DNA of 64,000 bases, from NCBI GenBank assembly GCA_017483185.1, contig JAFULM010000017.1, forward strand, positions 44,462-108,461, written 5' to 3'. The notes below the pieces were generated by a model that was not told the origin of the DNA, did no database searches, and saw only the letters and a list, made by a program, of their open reading frames with translations. This DNA comes from Prevotella sp. (GTDB taxonomy: Bacteria; Bacteroidota; Bacteroidia; Bacteroidales; Bacteroidaceae). Position 1 is the first letter of the stretch; every line of letters begins with the position of its first letter. A program made the position numbers and the translations under genes. Below, piece by piece: positions 51,863 through 60,635 of the stretch.

Positions 51863-52356
51863 TACAGATATCTCTTTCCAATATCAACCTTAGGGCTGCA
51901 TATCATGTAACATCACCGGAAAATGGACAATTTGTATTCACTACAGATCAAGGCAAGACATATAAGATAGGCTTCATTCAGGACTATATGATCTCTGACG
52001 ATGGAGTCTATCAATTTTTCATAAACACAGAAGACGATTTCAAGACTGCACCTGACAAAAGAGTCAGGCAGACTGTCATGGTCGTACTCGAAGAGTTCTT
52101 CAGACAAAAAGAAGTCGTTCTTGACTATATCTGTGATACAGGCGACAACCGTCAAGCAGCAAGAAGCAGGATATTCAGCAGCTGGTTCAGGCTTTTTGCC
52201 AATCAAAATCTATTCACATTGCGACCTATGAGTGTAAAAGACGAAGGAATTGAGTTTTTTGCAGCAGTGGTTTTACGCAACGACAATCCAAGGTTTAGCA
52301 ATATCATTGACGCCATACAACAATTTGAAAAGCAAATAAAAGACAAACTCCAATAA
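51859..52356 (+). CDS. DUF6169-like protein
   Basis: 165 residues, cytosolic. Segments 'FVFTTDQGKTYKIGFIQDYMI', 'DGVYQFFINTEDDF', 'PDKRVRQTVMVVLEEFF' follow the pattern of the DUF6169 family of Bacteroidota, which has no known function. The end is a short coiled helix (IIDAIQQFEKQIKDKLQ). Starts within the stop of the 50-residue gene (ATGA). AT-rich by comparison with the genes around it, which suggests later arrival. Family assignment is from pattern memory and moderate. Confidence 0.75.
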   Translation: MIQISLSNINLRAAYHVTSPENGQFVFTTDQGKTYKIGFIQDYMISDDGVYQFFINTEDDFKTAPDKRVRQTVMVVLEEFFRQKEVVLDYICDTGDNRQAARSRIFSSWFRLFANQNLFTLRPMSVKDEGIEFFAAVVLRNDNPRFSNIIDAIQQFEKQIKDKLQ

Positions 52357-52468
52357 TCACACCACAATGTGACACCTGTCCACTGACACCGCCACATTCT
52401 TCCTCCCCGCTCCCTCCTATTATACGCAAAAACCGACGGATTTGTTTTGTTCTTAACGAGGTTTACCG

Positions 52469-52476
52469 TATCTTTG
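52469..52476 (+). promoter_or_regulatory. Promoter -7 element for the CE12 gene
   Basis: TATCTTTG, about 30 bases before the ATG at 52507, with a TTTTG at about 52444-52448 in the -33 region. Confidence 0.65.
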
Positions 52477-52506
52477 CACCTATTATATATAATAAACCTG
52501 AAAACA

Positions 52507-54126
52507 ATGAAAAGACTATTATCTGCTATCGCTATTCTCAGCACATCGGCGACGCTTGCCTTTGCTCAGGCGCCCGAAGTGATGGAGGATGTCAACAAAG
52601 TCATCGACAACACTCCCGACAGTATCGCCAAAGCCCTCATGGCACGCCCGGCGCCGGGTTCGACACGCCGCGGAACCAACCCCGTGCTCTACCTCATCGG
52701 CAACTCGACCATGCGCAACGGAACATTGGGCAACGGCAACAACGGCCAGTGGGGCTGGGGATATTTTGAGCATGAGTATTTTGACCTCAACAAGATAAGC
52801 GTCGAGAATCAGGCTCTCGGCGGCATGAGCACACGCACATACTACAATCAGCTGTGGCCCGCCGTACGCGAGGCTCTGAAGCCCGGCGACTGGGTGATCA
52901 TCTCCATCGGCCACAACGACGGCGGACCGATCGACAGCGGCCGCGCGCGCTCCGTCCTGAAGGGTACGGGTCGCGACTCCGTCGAAGTGACCATCAAGGA
53001 GACGGGCGTCAAGGAGACCGTCTACACCTACGGCGGATACATGCGCAAGTACATCGAGGACTGCCGCGCAAAAGGGGCACAGCCCATCCTGATGTCGCTC
53101 ACGCCGCGCAACGCCTACGACGAGCAGGGCAAGATTGTCCGCAAGCCGCAAGGAGCATGGCTCGAAGAGGTGGGACGGGAGATAAATGTGCCGTACGTCG
53201 ACCTCAACGAGATCTCCGGTGCGAAGCTCGACATGTATGGCAAGTGGAAGGAGAGCTACCACTTCTACAAGGACAACATACACACCAGCCGCTTCGGCGC
53301 ACGCCTCAACGCCCGTTCGGCCGCTGAGGGACTGGCTGCATGCGCCCACCCGGCGCTCGCTCCGCTGAAGGCCATGATGAAGCCGCTGACGCTGCCCACC
53401 GTTGCCGTGAAGCGCGAGGAGGGCAAACCGGTGGTATTCTTCACCGGCGACTCCACGGTCAAGAACGAGGACAAGGATGAGGACGGCATGTGGGGCTGGG
53501 CGTCACAGGCAGCCACGGTGTTCAACGAGAAGAAGGTCACGCTGTCCAACTGCGCCAAGGCCGGCCGCTCCACGCGCACTTACATGAACGAAGGACGCTG
53601 GGACCAGGTCTACAACTCGCTTCAGCCGGGCGACTTTGTCCTGATACAGTTCGGCCACAATGACATCGGCCCCATCGACGACAAGAAGATGCGCGGCGTC
53701 ATCCCCGGCACGTCTGACTCTACTCACGTCTACCGGATGAAGGACTCAGGCAACTATGAACTGGTCTACACCTTCGGCTGGTATCTGAAGAAATTCATCC
53801 AGGACGTGCGCGAAAAGGGCGCGACACCCATCCTCGTGTCACTCACGCCGCGCAACGAGTGGAAGGACGGTAAGATCGAACGCCGCAACAGCTCTTACGG
53901 CAAGTGGTATCGCGAAGTGGCCGAAGCAACGGGCACGGAGTTGGTCGACCTCCACAACATCACCGCCGACTTCCTCGACAAGAAGTGCGGCAGCAAGGAG
54001 AAAGCCATGAAATACTACAAGCGCGACCACACCCACACATCGCTGCTCGGCGCAAAGACAAACGCGAAGAGCGTGGCGAAGGGCTTGAAGGCCAACAAAT
54101 CTCCCTTGGCGAAGTATCTTCGCTAA
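52507..54126 (+). CDS. Exported tandem rhamnogalacturonan acetylesterase (two CE12 SGNH domains)
   Basis: 539 residues from the ATG at 52507, with signal peptide MKRLLSAIAILSTSATLAFA; a frame from 52447 crosses the promoter and is rejected. Two SGNH esterase domains follow each other, about 60-285 and 308-535. Each has nucleophile and Asp-x-x-His pair: S67 (GNST) with D256/H259 (DNIHTS), and S316 (GDST) with D507/H510 (DHTHTS). GHND blocks (third motif) are in both. The first domain has Asn in place of Asp next to the nucleophile. CE12 enzymes remove acetyl groups from rhamnogalacturonan in pectin, in agreement with the GH88 and CE8 enzymes in the window. Confidence 0.9.
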   Translation: MKRLLSAIAILSTSATLAFAQAPEVMEDVNKVIDNTPDSIAKALMARPAPGSTRRGTNPVLYLIGNSTMRNGTLGNGNNGQWGWGYFEHEYFDLNKISVENQALGGMSTRTYYNQLWPAVREALKPGDWVIISIGHNDGGPIDSGRARSVLKGTGRDSVEVTIKETGVKETVYTYGGYMRKYIEDCRAKGAQPILMSLTPRNAYDEQGKIVRKPQGAWLEEVGREINVPYVDLNEISGAKLDMYGKWKESYHFYKDNIHTSRFGARLNARSAAEGLAACAHPALAPLKAMMKPLTLPTVAVKREEGKPVVFFTGDSTVKNEDKDEDGMWGWASQAATVFNEKKVTLSNCAKAGRSTRTYMNEGRWDQVYNSLQPGDFVLIQFGHNDIGPIDDKKMRGVIPGTSDSTHVYRMKDSGNYELVYTFGWYLKKFIQDVREKGATPILVSLTPRNEWKDGKIERRNSSYGKWYREVAEATGTELVDLHNITADFLDKKCGSKEKAMKYYKRDHTHTSLLGAKTNAKSVAKGLKANKSPLAKYLR

Positions 54127-54144
54127 AGGAGAGCCGTTGAACCT

Positions 54145-54808
54145 GGAGTTAAGGAGTTAAAGGGAGTTAAGGAGTTAAGGAGTTAAGCCAAATGCCACTG
54201 AGTTGATTGAGTGATTTCGGCTGAGTGAAGATATTCGATTGCTTAGGAATCAAGAGATCTGATTATAAAGAATCATAAAGACGACATGTGTCAGAGAACA
54301 ACAAATACATTTCAGAACATATTGGCATGGCAACGTGCCCATGAATTCGTATTATCAGTGTACCGTACGACACGGGGCTTTCCCGAATATGAGAAGTATG
54401 GTTTGTGTTCTCAATTCCAGCGTGCGGCGGTGTCCATTCCTGCCAATATCGCGGAAGGCTATCGTAAGCTCAGCAAGGCTGACAAGTTGCGCTTTTTCAA
54501 TATCGCGCAAGGAAGTCTTGAAGAATGTCGCTACTACGTACTGCTGTCACGTGACTTAGGGTACATTGACGACAACTCCTATAATATGTTGTATGCCCAA
54601 ATAGAGGAGACAAGCAAATTGCTGAACGGCTACTGCAAAGGCATCATAAACACATCCTACGGAAATCAAATGTAAACATATAGAAAGAACAATGACTTCA
54701 CTTGGAGAATGGAAGGGAATAAACCCGCCAACAAGCATAAAAAGCATTTGGCTTAACTCCTTAACTCCCTTTAACCCCTTAACTCCCTTTAACCCCTCTA
54801 ACTCCTTA
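54145..54808. mobile_element. Inverted-repeat unit carrying the S23 gene
   Basis: A perfect 25-bp inverted repeat (54171-54195 and 54744-54768; GGAGTTAAGGAGTTAAGCCA plus AATGC) encloses the S23 gene. Outside it, further GGAGTTAA units continue on both sides (from 54145 and to about 54808). About 600-660 bases in total. No transposase is present, and no target duplication was made out. It has the look of a non-autonomous mobile unit. Confidence 0.7.
54286..54675 (+). CDS. Four-helix bundle protein (S23 / 23S rRNA intervening-sequence protein family)
   Basis: 129 residues. The family pattern is clear: 'NILAWQRAHEFVLSVYRTTRGFPEYEKYGLCSQFQRAAVSIPANIAEG', then 'FFNIAQGSLEECRYYVLLSRDLGYI' and a final helix with 'IEETSKLLNGY'. 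Relatives are found inside intervening sequences of 23S rRNA genes and as Avd-like accessory proteins of diversity-generating retroelements; they form barrel-shaped pentamers that bind nucleic acid. Here it is a free gene between the CE12 gene and dnaG, inside an inverted-repeat unit, with no reverse transcriptase or variable repeat nearby. No promoter was recognised. Confidence 0.92.
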   Translation: MCQRTTNTFQNILAWQRAHEFVLSVYRTTRGFPEYEKYGLCSQFQRAAVSIPANIAEGYRKLSKADKLRFFNIAQGSLEECRYYVLLSRDLGYIDDNSYNMLYAQIEETSKLLNGYCKGIINTSYGNQM

Positions 54809-54819
54809 AAAAGAAGAAT

Positions 54820-56817
54820 ATGATTGACAGAGCAACCGTCGAACGAATACTTGACGCCGCACAGATAGTCGACGTGGTGTCGGAGTTTGTCACCCTGCGA
54901 AAGCGCGGGGTGAACTATGTCGGACTTTGTCCGTTCCATGACGACAAGACACCGTCGTTCTATGTCTCGCCGGCAAAGGGCGTCTGCAAGTGTTTCGCGT
55001 GCGGAGAGGGTGGCAATGCCGTCCACTTCGTCATGAAGCATGAGCAGATAACATACCCCGAAGCACTGCGCTGGCTCGCCCGAAAGTATAACATCGAGAT
55101 ACAGGAACGCGAGCTGACCGACGAGGAAAAGCGGGAAGCGAGCGAACGGGAGAGCATGTTCATCGTCAACGAATGGGCTAAGGACTATTTCGCCGACATC
55201 ATGCACAACGACGTCGACGGACAGGCCATCGGCAAACAGTATTTCCGCAGCCGCGGCATACGCGACGACATCATGCAGAAGTTTCAGCTCGGCTATGCCC
55301 TGCCGCGGCGCAACGCTATGTCGGAAGAGGCCCTGAAGAAAGGCTACAAGGAGGAGTTTCTGCTGAAGACGGGCCTCTGTTATAAGAAAGACAACGGCGA
55401 ACTCGTCGACCGCTATGCCGGCCGCGTCATCTTCCCGTGGTTCAACGTCAGCGGAAAGGTCAACGCTTTCGGCGGCCGTCTGCTCGACTCACGCACCAAA
55501 GGTGTGCAGCAGAAGTATGTCAACTCGCCCGAATCGGACATCTATCACAAGGACCACGAACTCTACGGACTCTTCCAAGCCAAGAAGGCAATGGTCAAGG
55601 AGGACTGCGTCTACATGGTCGAGGGCTACACCGACGTGATCGCCATGCACCAGTGCGGTCTCGAGAATGTCGTGGCCAACTCCGGAACGGCGCTCAGCAT
55701 CCATCAGATAAGACTGCTCAGGCGCTTCACCGCCAACGTCATCCTGCTCTACGACGGCGACGAGGCGGGCATACACGCCGCCATGCGAGGCACCGATATG
55801 CTCTTGGCCGAGGGCATGAACATCAAGGTCCTCCTGCTCCCGGACGGCGATGACCCCGACAGTTTCGCCCGCAAACACAGCGCGGAGGAGTTCAAGGAAT
55901 ATATCAGCAGTCACCGGACGGACTTCATCCAGTTCAAGACAGACCTGCTCCTGCGCGGCGTCAACGACCCCGTCAAGCGCTCGGAAGCCATCAGCAACAT
56001 CATCCGGAGCGTCTCGGTGATACCCAACCCTATCACCCGCGACACTTATCTGCACGAGTGTTCCCATCGTCTGCAGATGAATGAGCAGACGCTGATAAAC
56101 ACAATGAACGGCTTCATACGCGGCGATCTGGAGGACAAAGCGAAAGAACAGGAACGCGAGCATCGCCGACTGCAAAATCAGACGCAGTCCGGCGGGATGT
56201 CAGAACAAGACGGCGGACAACCGGCAGAAAGCGACGGACGGACGGCCACGACGCAACCGACCATTCAGGCCGTTCCTCAACAAAGTTCCGAGATTGAGCG
56301 GATGCTCATACAAAACATTATCCGCCACGGCGAAGAGACGATATTTGAAGGTCTGGAGACAGAAGACGGGCAGACGATAAACCTATCCGTGGCGCAATAT
56401 GTGGACTACGATCTGAGCCAGGACGGCCTCCGCTTCTCCAACGAGACATACAACCGCATATTGGCCGAAGCCGTGGAGCACAACAACGACGAAGGTTTCA
56501 AGGCCGAGACATACTTCATGCACCATCCCGACATACAGATAAGCCGTCTCGCCGGAGACCTCGCCATCAACCGCTATCAGCTCAGCCGCAGCCTCGAAAT
56601 GCAGCACAAGCCGGAGACTCTGCGTCAAAGGGTGATCCATCTGGTGCTCGACTTCCGCATGAGAATCATCAAACAGCGGCTCAAAGACATACAGATGCAA
56701 CTCCGGCAGGCGGGCAGCGACATGGAACGGATAACGCAGCTGATGAAGGACTACAAGGACACGCAGCTGCTCAGGGACATGCTGGCACGCCAATTAGGCA
56801 GCGACATCATGGTCTGA
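54820..56817 (+). CDS. dnaG: DNA primase
   Basis: 665 residues. Makes RNA primers for DNA replication. The N-terminal zinc finger is complete (C37, H40, C58, C61), the RNA polymerase domain has the DnaG core, and the TOPRIM domain shows 'VYMVEGYTDVIAMHQ' (EGYTD near residue 267) and 'LLYDGDEAG' near 308. A Gln/Glu-rich linker (about 445-490) leads to the helicase-binding C-terminal part. Starts 12 bases after the S23-carrying unit, so that unit has landed directly in the promoter region of an essential gene; how dnaG is transcribed is therefore of interest. Confidence 0.96.
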   Translation: MIDRATVERILDAAQIVDVVSEFVTLRKRGVNYVGLCPFHDDKTPSFYVSPAKGVCKCFACGEGGNAVHFVMKHEQITYPEALRWLARKYNIEIQERELTDEEKREASERESMFIVNEWAKDYFADIMHNDVDGQAIGKQYFRSRGIRDDIMQKFQLGYALPRRNAMSEEALKKGYKEEFLLKTGLCYKKDNGELVDRYAGRVIFPWFNVSGKVNAFGGRLLDSRTKGVQQKYVNSPESDIYHKDHELYGLFQAKKAMVKEDCVYMVEGYTDVIAMHQCGLENVVANSGTALSIHQIRLLRRFTANVILLYDGDEAGIHAAMRGTDMLLAEGMNIKVLLLPDGDDPDSFARKHSAEEFKEYISSHRTDFIQFKTDLLLRGVNDPVKRSEAISNIIRSVSVIPNPITRDTYLHECSHRLQMNEQTLINTMNGFIRGDLEDKAKEQEREHRRLQNQTQSGGMSEQDGGQPAESDGRTATTQPTIQAVPQQSSEIERMLIQNIIRHGEETIFEGLETEDGQTINLSVAQYVDYDLSQDGLRFSNETYNRILAEAVEHNNDEGFKAETYFMHHPDIQISRLAGDLAINRYQLSRSLEMQHKPETLRQRVIHLVLDFRMRIIKQRLKDIQMQLRQAGSDMERITQLMKDYKDTQLLRDMLARQLGSDIMV

Positions 56818-56865
56818 CACAAATGACAACGTCACATAAAAGATATAACACAAACATCATCACGA

Positions 56866-57207
56866 ATGTATTACATCAAAAAGACAATGGAAATATCGGC
56901 CTGCCATCGGCTCACTCTCGACTACGAGAGCAAGTGTTCGCGCCGGCATGGCCACAACTGGGTCATCACAGTCTACTGCAAGGCGCGCAGCCTCAATGCC
57001 AACGGCATGGTCTGCGACTTCACCGAGATAAAGAAAAGGATTCACGGCTATCTCGACCACGGCGACCTCAACGAGCTGTTGCCATTTAATCCGACGGCCG
57101 AGAACATCGCACGGTGGTGTACGGAGCAGATACCGGAATGCTATCGGACCGACGTGCAGGAGAGCGAGGGCAACAGCGCCACATACGTTGAAGAGGAAGA
57201 GGAGTGA
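56866..57207 (+). CDS. queD: 6-carboxy-5,6,7,8-tetrahydropterin synthase
   Basis: 113 residues. Converts 7,8-dihydroneopterin triphosphate to 6-carboxytetrahydropterin, the second step to queuosine. Zinc ligands H14, H28 and H30 (CSRRHGHNW) and catalytic C24 are in place; 'LDHGDLNEL' follows near residue 64. The start MYYIKKTMEISACH fits the family. queE is directly downstream (29-base gap), a natural pair. Short acidic tail (VEEEEE). Confidence 0.94.
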   Translation: MYYIKKTMEISACHRLTLDYESKCSRRHGHNWVITVYCKARSLNANGMVCDFTEIKKRIHGYLDHGDLNELLPFNPTAENIARWCTEQIPECYRTDVQESEGNSATYVEEEEE

Positions 57208-57236
57208 CACGCCGGACGACCGGCATACTGACAAAA

Positions 57237-57818
57237 ATGAAAAAGATCAACGACATATTCTATTCGCTGCAGGGCGAAGGCCGCAACACAGGCCGCGCGG
57301 CCGTGTTCATCCGCTTCGCGGGATGCAACCTGCGATGCCCTTTCTGCGACACGGAGTTCTCGGAATACCGCGAAATGAGCGACACGGACATCCTCGCGGC
57401 CATCAGCGCCTATCCGTCGCGCTTCATCGTGCTCACCGGTGGCGAACCGACACTGCAGGCCGATGCCGCGTTCATCGCCATGTTGCACTCCAACGGATAT
57501 GAAGTGGCGATGGAAAGCAACGGTACCCGCAGTCCGGCGGCAACAGTCGACTGGCTCACGGTGTCGCCAAAACAGGCTCATGTCGGTACGACCGGACGCC
57601 TGGCGGTGACCCGTTGCGACGAACTGAAGGTCATCTTCGACGGCCAGACCGACATCAGCGACTACGGAATAGAGGCCGCCTATTATTATCTCCAGCCCTG
57701 CGACACGGGCGACGAGACCAGAAATGCCGCCATAACGAAGGCTTGTGTCGACTATATCTGCCGGCATCCGAAGTGGCGTCTGTCCCTGCAGACACACAAG
57801 ATGATTGGTTTCAAATAG
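57237..57818 (+). CDS. queE: 7-carboxy-7-deazaguanine synthase (radical SAM)
   Basis: 193 residues from the ATG at 57237, preferred over a GTG at 57204 that overlaps queD; the family begins MKKINDIFYSLQGEG. A radical SAM enzyme that contracts 6-carboxytetrahydropterin to 7-carboxy-7-deazaguanine. Cysteines C30, C34, C37 (CNLRCPFC) bind the 4Fe-4S cluster, and LTGGEPT is the SAM-binding motif. The rest is compact, as in the smaller QueE type. The queC and queF steps must lie elsewhere. Confidence 0.94.
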   Translation: MKKINDIFYSLQGEGRNTGRAAVFIRFAGCNLRCPFCDTEFSEYREMSDTDILAAISAYPSRFIVLTGGEPTLQADAAFIAMLHSNGYEVAMESNGTRSPAATVDWLTVSPKQAHVGTTGRLAVTRCDELKVIFDGQTDISDYGIEAAYYYLQPCDTGDETRNAAITKACVDYICRHPKWRLSLQTHKMIGFK

Positions 57819-57904
57819 TTCGGAACGAACCGTCCGGACCGGAATGGAGCACCAGAAGAACGGCAACAAGCAATCAGAAGAAGAACAACAAATACGCATC
57901 CGAC

Positions 57905-59329
57905 ATGCACGGACTACATATCACAGGCATAATCATATACGAGATTGTGGTCGTCATCGCCATAATCCACGTGCTGATGGACAACCGTCAACCAGCCAAG
58001 ACTATGGCCTGGGCACTCGTGATATACTTCGTGCCGTTCGTCGGAATCATATTCTACATCTTCTTCGGCGTCAACCGCCGCAAGGAGAAGCTCGTCAGCG
58101 AACGCAGCCTCAACCAACTCACTAAGCGGTCGATGCTCAGTTTCGTCGAGCAACACAACCTACAACTGCCCGACAACCATAGACAGACGATTGATCTTTT
58201 CGTCAATCAGAACCTGTCCATGCCTTTCAAGAACAACAATCTGGATATCTTCACCGACGGCCAAGCCTTTTTTCTGTCTTTGTTGCAAGCCATCGGCAAA
58301 GCCCGCGACCATATCCACATCGACATGTACATCTTTTCCGACGACCCGCTGGGCCGCCTCATAGCCGACGCGCTGGCCGACAAGGCTCGTCAGGGAGTCG
58401 AAGTGAGAGTGATTTATGATGATGTGGGATGCTGGAAGGTGGACCGTCTGTTCTTTGAGAGCATGCGGGAAAACGGCATCGAGGTCCATGCTTTTCTTCC
58501 GGTGAGATTTCCTTCGTTCACGAGCAAAGTCAACTACCGCAACCACCGCAAGATAATCGTCATCGACGGGACCGTCGGTTATATCGGCGGCATGAACATC
58601 GCGCTGCGCTACGTCAATGGAACGAATGGCCTGAAGTGGCGTGACACCATGACACGCATCACCGGAGGAGGCGTTCTCGCGCTCCAACGCGCCTTTCTGA
58701 TAGATTGGTATTTCGTGGACCGGACACTCATTTCCAACCGCAAATACTATCCGACGACACCACCGACAATACAAAACGACTGCCTCATACAAATCGTTAC
58801 AAGCAGTCCTGTTGCCCCCTATCCCGACATCATGCAGGGCTATCTGCGCGTCATCATGAGCGCCCGAAAGTATATCTTCATCGAGACGCCCTACTTCCTG
58901 CCAACCAATTCCATCCTCTTCGCACTGAAAACAGCAGTTCTCGGTGGCATCGACGTACGCTTGATTGTGCCCCGTCATTGCGATTCGAGTTTCGTCGAAT
59001 GGGCCGGGCGGTCATACCTGAGAGACATCGCGCAGGCCGGAGTCAAGGTCTATCTATACGACAAAGGGTTCCTCCACAGCAAAATTCTCGTCTGCGACGA
59101 CACCCTCGCGACCTGCGGCTCAACCAATGTCGATTCACGTAGCTTCGAAAACAACTTTGAAGCCAACGCCTTTTTCTACGACAAAACGACCGCCTTGCGC
59201 TTCAAAGAGATTTTCATGCACGACCTTAATGGCTCCACGGCACTCGAAAAAGTGGCAGAGCGGAAAAGTCCGGACTTCTACGCGAGACTCTGGGAAAGCC
59301 TGACGCGGCTTCTCTCACCGCTGCTATAA
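57905..59329 (+). CDS. cls: Cardiolipin synthase
   Basis: 474 residues from the ATG at 57905. Two N-terminal membrane helices (about 5-22 and 35-55, the PLDc_N region with 'YFVPFVGIIFYIFFG') are followed by two phospholipase D motifs, HRKIIVIDG (about residue 216) and HSKILVCDD (about 395). It joins phosphatidylglycerol molecules to make cardiolipin at the inner membrane. Length and order are standard. It begins 86 bases after queE and ends at a convergent hairpin. Confidence 0.95.
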   Translation: MHGLHITGIIIYEIVVVIAIIHVLMDNRQPAKTMAWALVIYFVPFVGIIFYIFFGVNRRKEKLVSERSLNQLTKRSMLSFVEQHNLQLPDNHRQTIDLFVNQNLSMPFKNNNLDIFTDGQAFFLSLLQAIGKARDHIHIDMYIFSDDPLGRLIADALADKARQGVEVRVIYDDVGCWKVDRLFFESMRENGIEVHAFLPVRFPSFTSKVNYRNHRKIIVIDGTVGYIGGMNIALRYVNGTNGLKWRDTMTRITGGGVLALQRAFLIDWYFVDRTLISNRKYYPTTPPTIQNDCLIQIVTSSPVAPYPDIMQGYLRVIMSARKYIFIETPYFLPTNSILFALKTAVLGGIDVRLIVPRHCDSSFVEWAGRSYLRDIAQAGVKVYLYDKGFLHSKILVCDDTLATCGSTNVDSRSFENNFEANAFFYDKTTALRFKEIFMHDLNGSTALEKVAERKSPDFYARLWESLTRLLSPLL

Positions 59330-59371
59330 GCAGTCAGAAAGAGAAGCCGCGCCATCAATAATATTCATTCC

Positions 59372-59401
59372 TGTCTTTCATGAACATGCTCATGAAAGAC
59401 A
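59372..59401. terminator. Hairpin between cls and mrp
   Basis: TGTCTTTCATGA and TCATGAAAGACA form a perfect 12-bp stem with a six-base loop, between convergent genes; it can work in either direction. Confidence 0.75.
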
Positions 59402-59413
59402 AAATCACTTCTT

Positions 59414-60523
59414 TCAGTCTTTCTTCACACCGACAATCTTCGTCGGTGCCATCTCGCGGTTGCGGCGGTTGGTCACCGTCACCACGGCCTGAGCCAGCGC
59501 GAGGAACGCCTGTCCTGTCGTTGTCTCTGCGTTGACGGCCGCCGGTTCACCCGCGTCGCCGCTCTCACAGATACTCTGAACGAGCGGGATCTGGGCCAAC
59601 AACGGTGTGTCCATCTCCTCGGCGAGCTTCTTGCAACCCTCCCGGCCGAAGATGTAATAACGATTTTCGGGCAGCTCGGCCGGCGTGAACCATGCCATGT
59701 TCTCGACCAGTCCGAGGATGGGCACGTTGACCTTATCGTTGCGGTACATGTCGATACCCTTGCGGGCGTCGGCCAAAGCCACGGCCTGAGGCGTGCTGAC
59801 GATGACGGCGCCGGTGATTGCCAGCGTCTGAAGCAGCGTCAGATGGATATCGCTCGTGCCCGGGGGCGTATCCAATATAAAATAGTCAAGCTCGCCCCAG
59901 TCGGCATCGCCGATAAGTTGCTTCAGCGCGTTGCTCGCCATACCTCCGCGCCAAAGCGTGGCAGTGTCGGGATTGACGAAGAATCCGATGCTGAGCACCT
60001 TCACGCCGTATTTCTCAATCGGCTCTATCAGATTGCGGCCGTCCTTTTCGACAGCATACGGACGGGCGTCCTCGACATGGAACATCTTCGGTACGGACGG
60101 GCCGAAGATATCGGCGTCAAGCAGTCCGACGCGATAACCGAGACGTGCGAGCGCTATTGCCAGATTGGCAGCGACGGTGCTCTTGCCTACGCCGCCCTTG
60201 CCGGAGCTGACAGCAATCACGTTCTTGACACCGGGAAGGAGCTTGCCCACCTCCGGACGCGGCTTCGACCGGAACTCTGTCTCAATTGCCACTTCCACGT
60301 CGCGACTGACATGATAGTGAATGGCGGCTTCGGCAGCCTTGACCGTTGATTTGAGGAACGGGTCGGTGTCACGCGGGAACGTGAGCACGACTTTGACTTT
60401 CATGCCGTCGATGGACGGTGTGTCGGCCACCATGTCACTCTCGACGAGATTCTTCTTGGTGCCTGGATAGGTAACCGTGGCCAGCGCGTCAATGATCAGT
60501 TTTGGATATAATGTCATACTCAT
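59414..60523 (-). CDS. mrp: Mrp/ApbC-type Fe-S cluster carrier ATPase
   Basis: 369 residues. The N-terminal DUF59/FeS-assembly-P domain (about 5-80) is followed by a P-loop ATPase with AVSSGKGGVGKSTVAANLA (about 103-121) and 'YFILDTPPGTSDIHLTLLQ'. The family loads Fe-S clusters on target proteins. The CxxC motif that in many members follows 'VENM' is missing: the segment reads VENMAWFTPAELPEN. This seems to be a lineage form rather than damage. The gene follows the TonB-dependent receptor by 112 bases on the same strand. Confidence 0.92.
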   Translation of the reverse strand: MSMTLYPKLIIDALATVTYPGTKKNLVESDMVADTPSIDGMKVKVVLTFPRDTDPFLKSTVKAAEAAIHYHVSRDVEVAIETEFRSKPRPEVGKLLPGVKNVIAVSSGKGGVGKSTVAANLAIALARLGYRVGLLDADIFGPSVPKMFHVEDARPYAVEKDGRNLIEPIEKYGVKVLSIGFFVNPDTATLWRGGMASNALKQLIGDADWGELDYFILDTPPGTSDIHLTLLQTLAITGAVIVSTPQAVALADARKGIDMYRNDKVNVPILGLVENMAWFTPAELPENRYYIFGREGCKKLAEEMDTPLLAQIPLVQSICESGDAGEPAAVNAETTTGQAFLALAQAVVTVTNRRNREMAPTKIVGVKKD

Positions 60524-60635
60524 ATATGTTTCTTTTGTTTACTGTAAAAGCAGCAAAATCCGTGCCGAAAAGGTTTGCCGGTCCAAACGAACGCAGTAAA
60601 CATCCTGTGATATCATTCCAAACTTCGGACGAAGC

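Noticed and set aside
54286-54675. S23-type gene considered as the Avd part of a diversity-generating retroelement
   Set aside because: No reverse transcriptase and no template/variable repeat pair nearby.
57614-57904. Longer version of cls starting inside queE
   Set aside because: Overlaps queE in another frame; the PLDc_N domain begins at the ATG at 57905.
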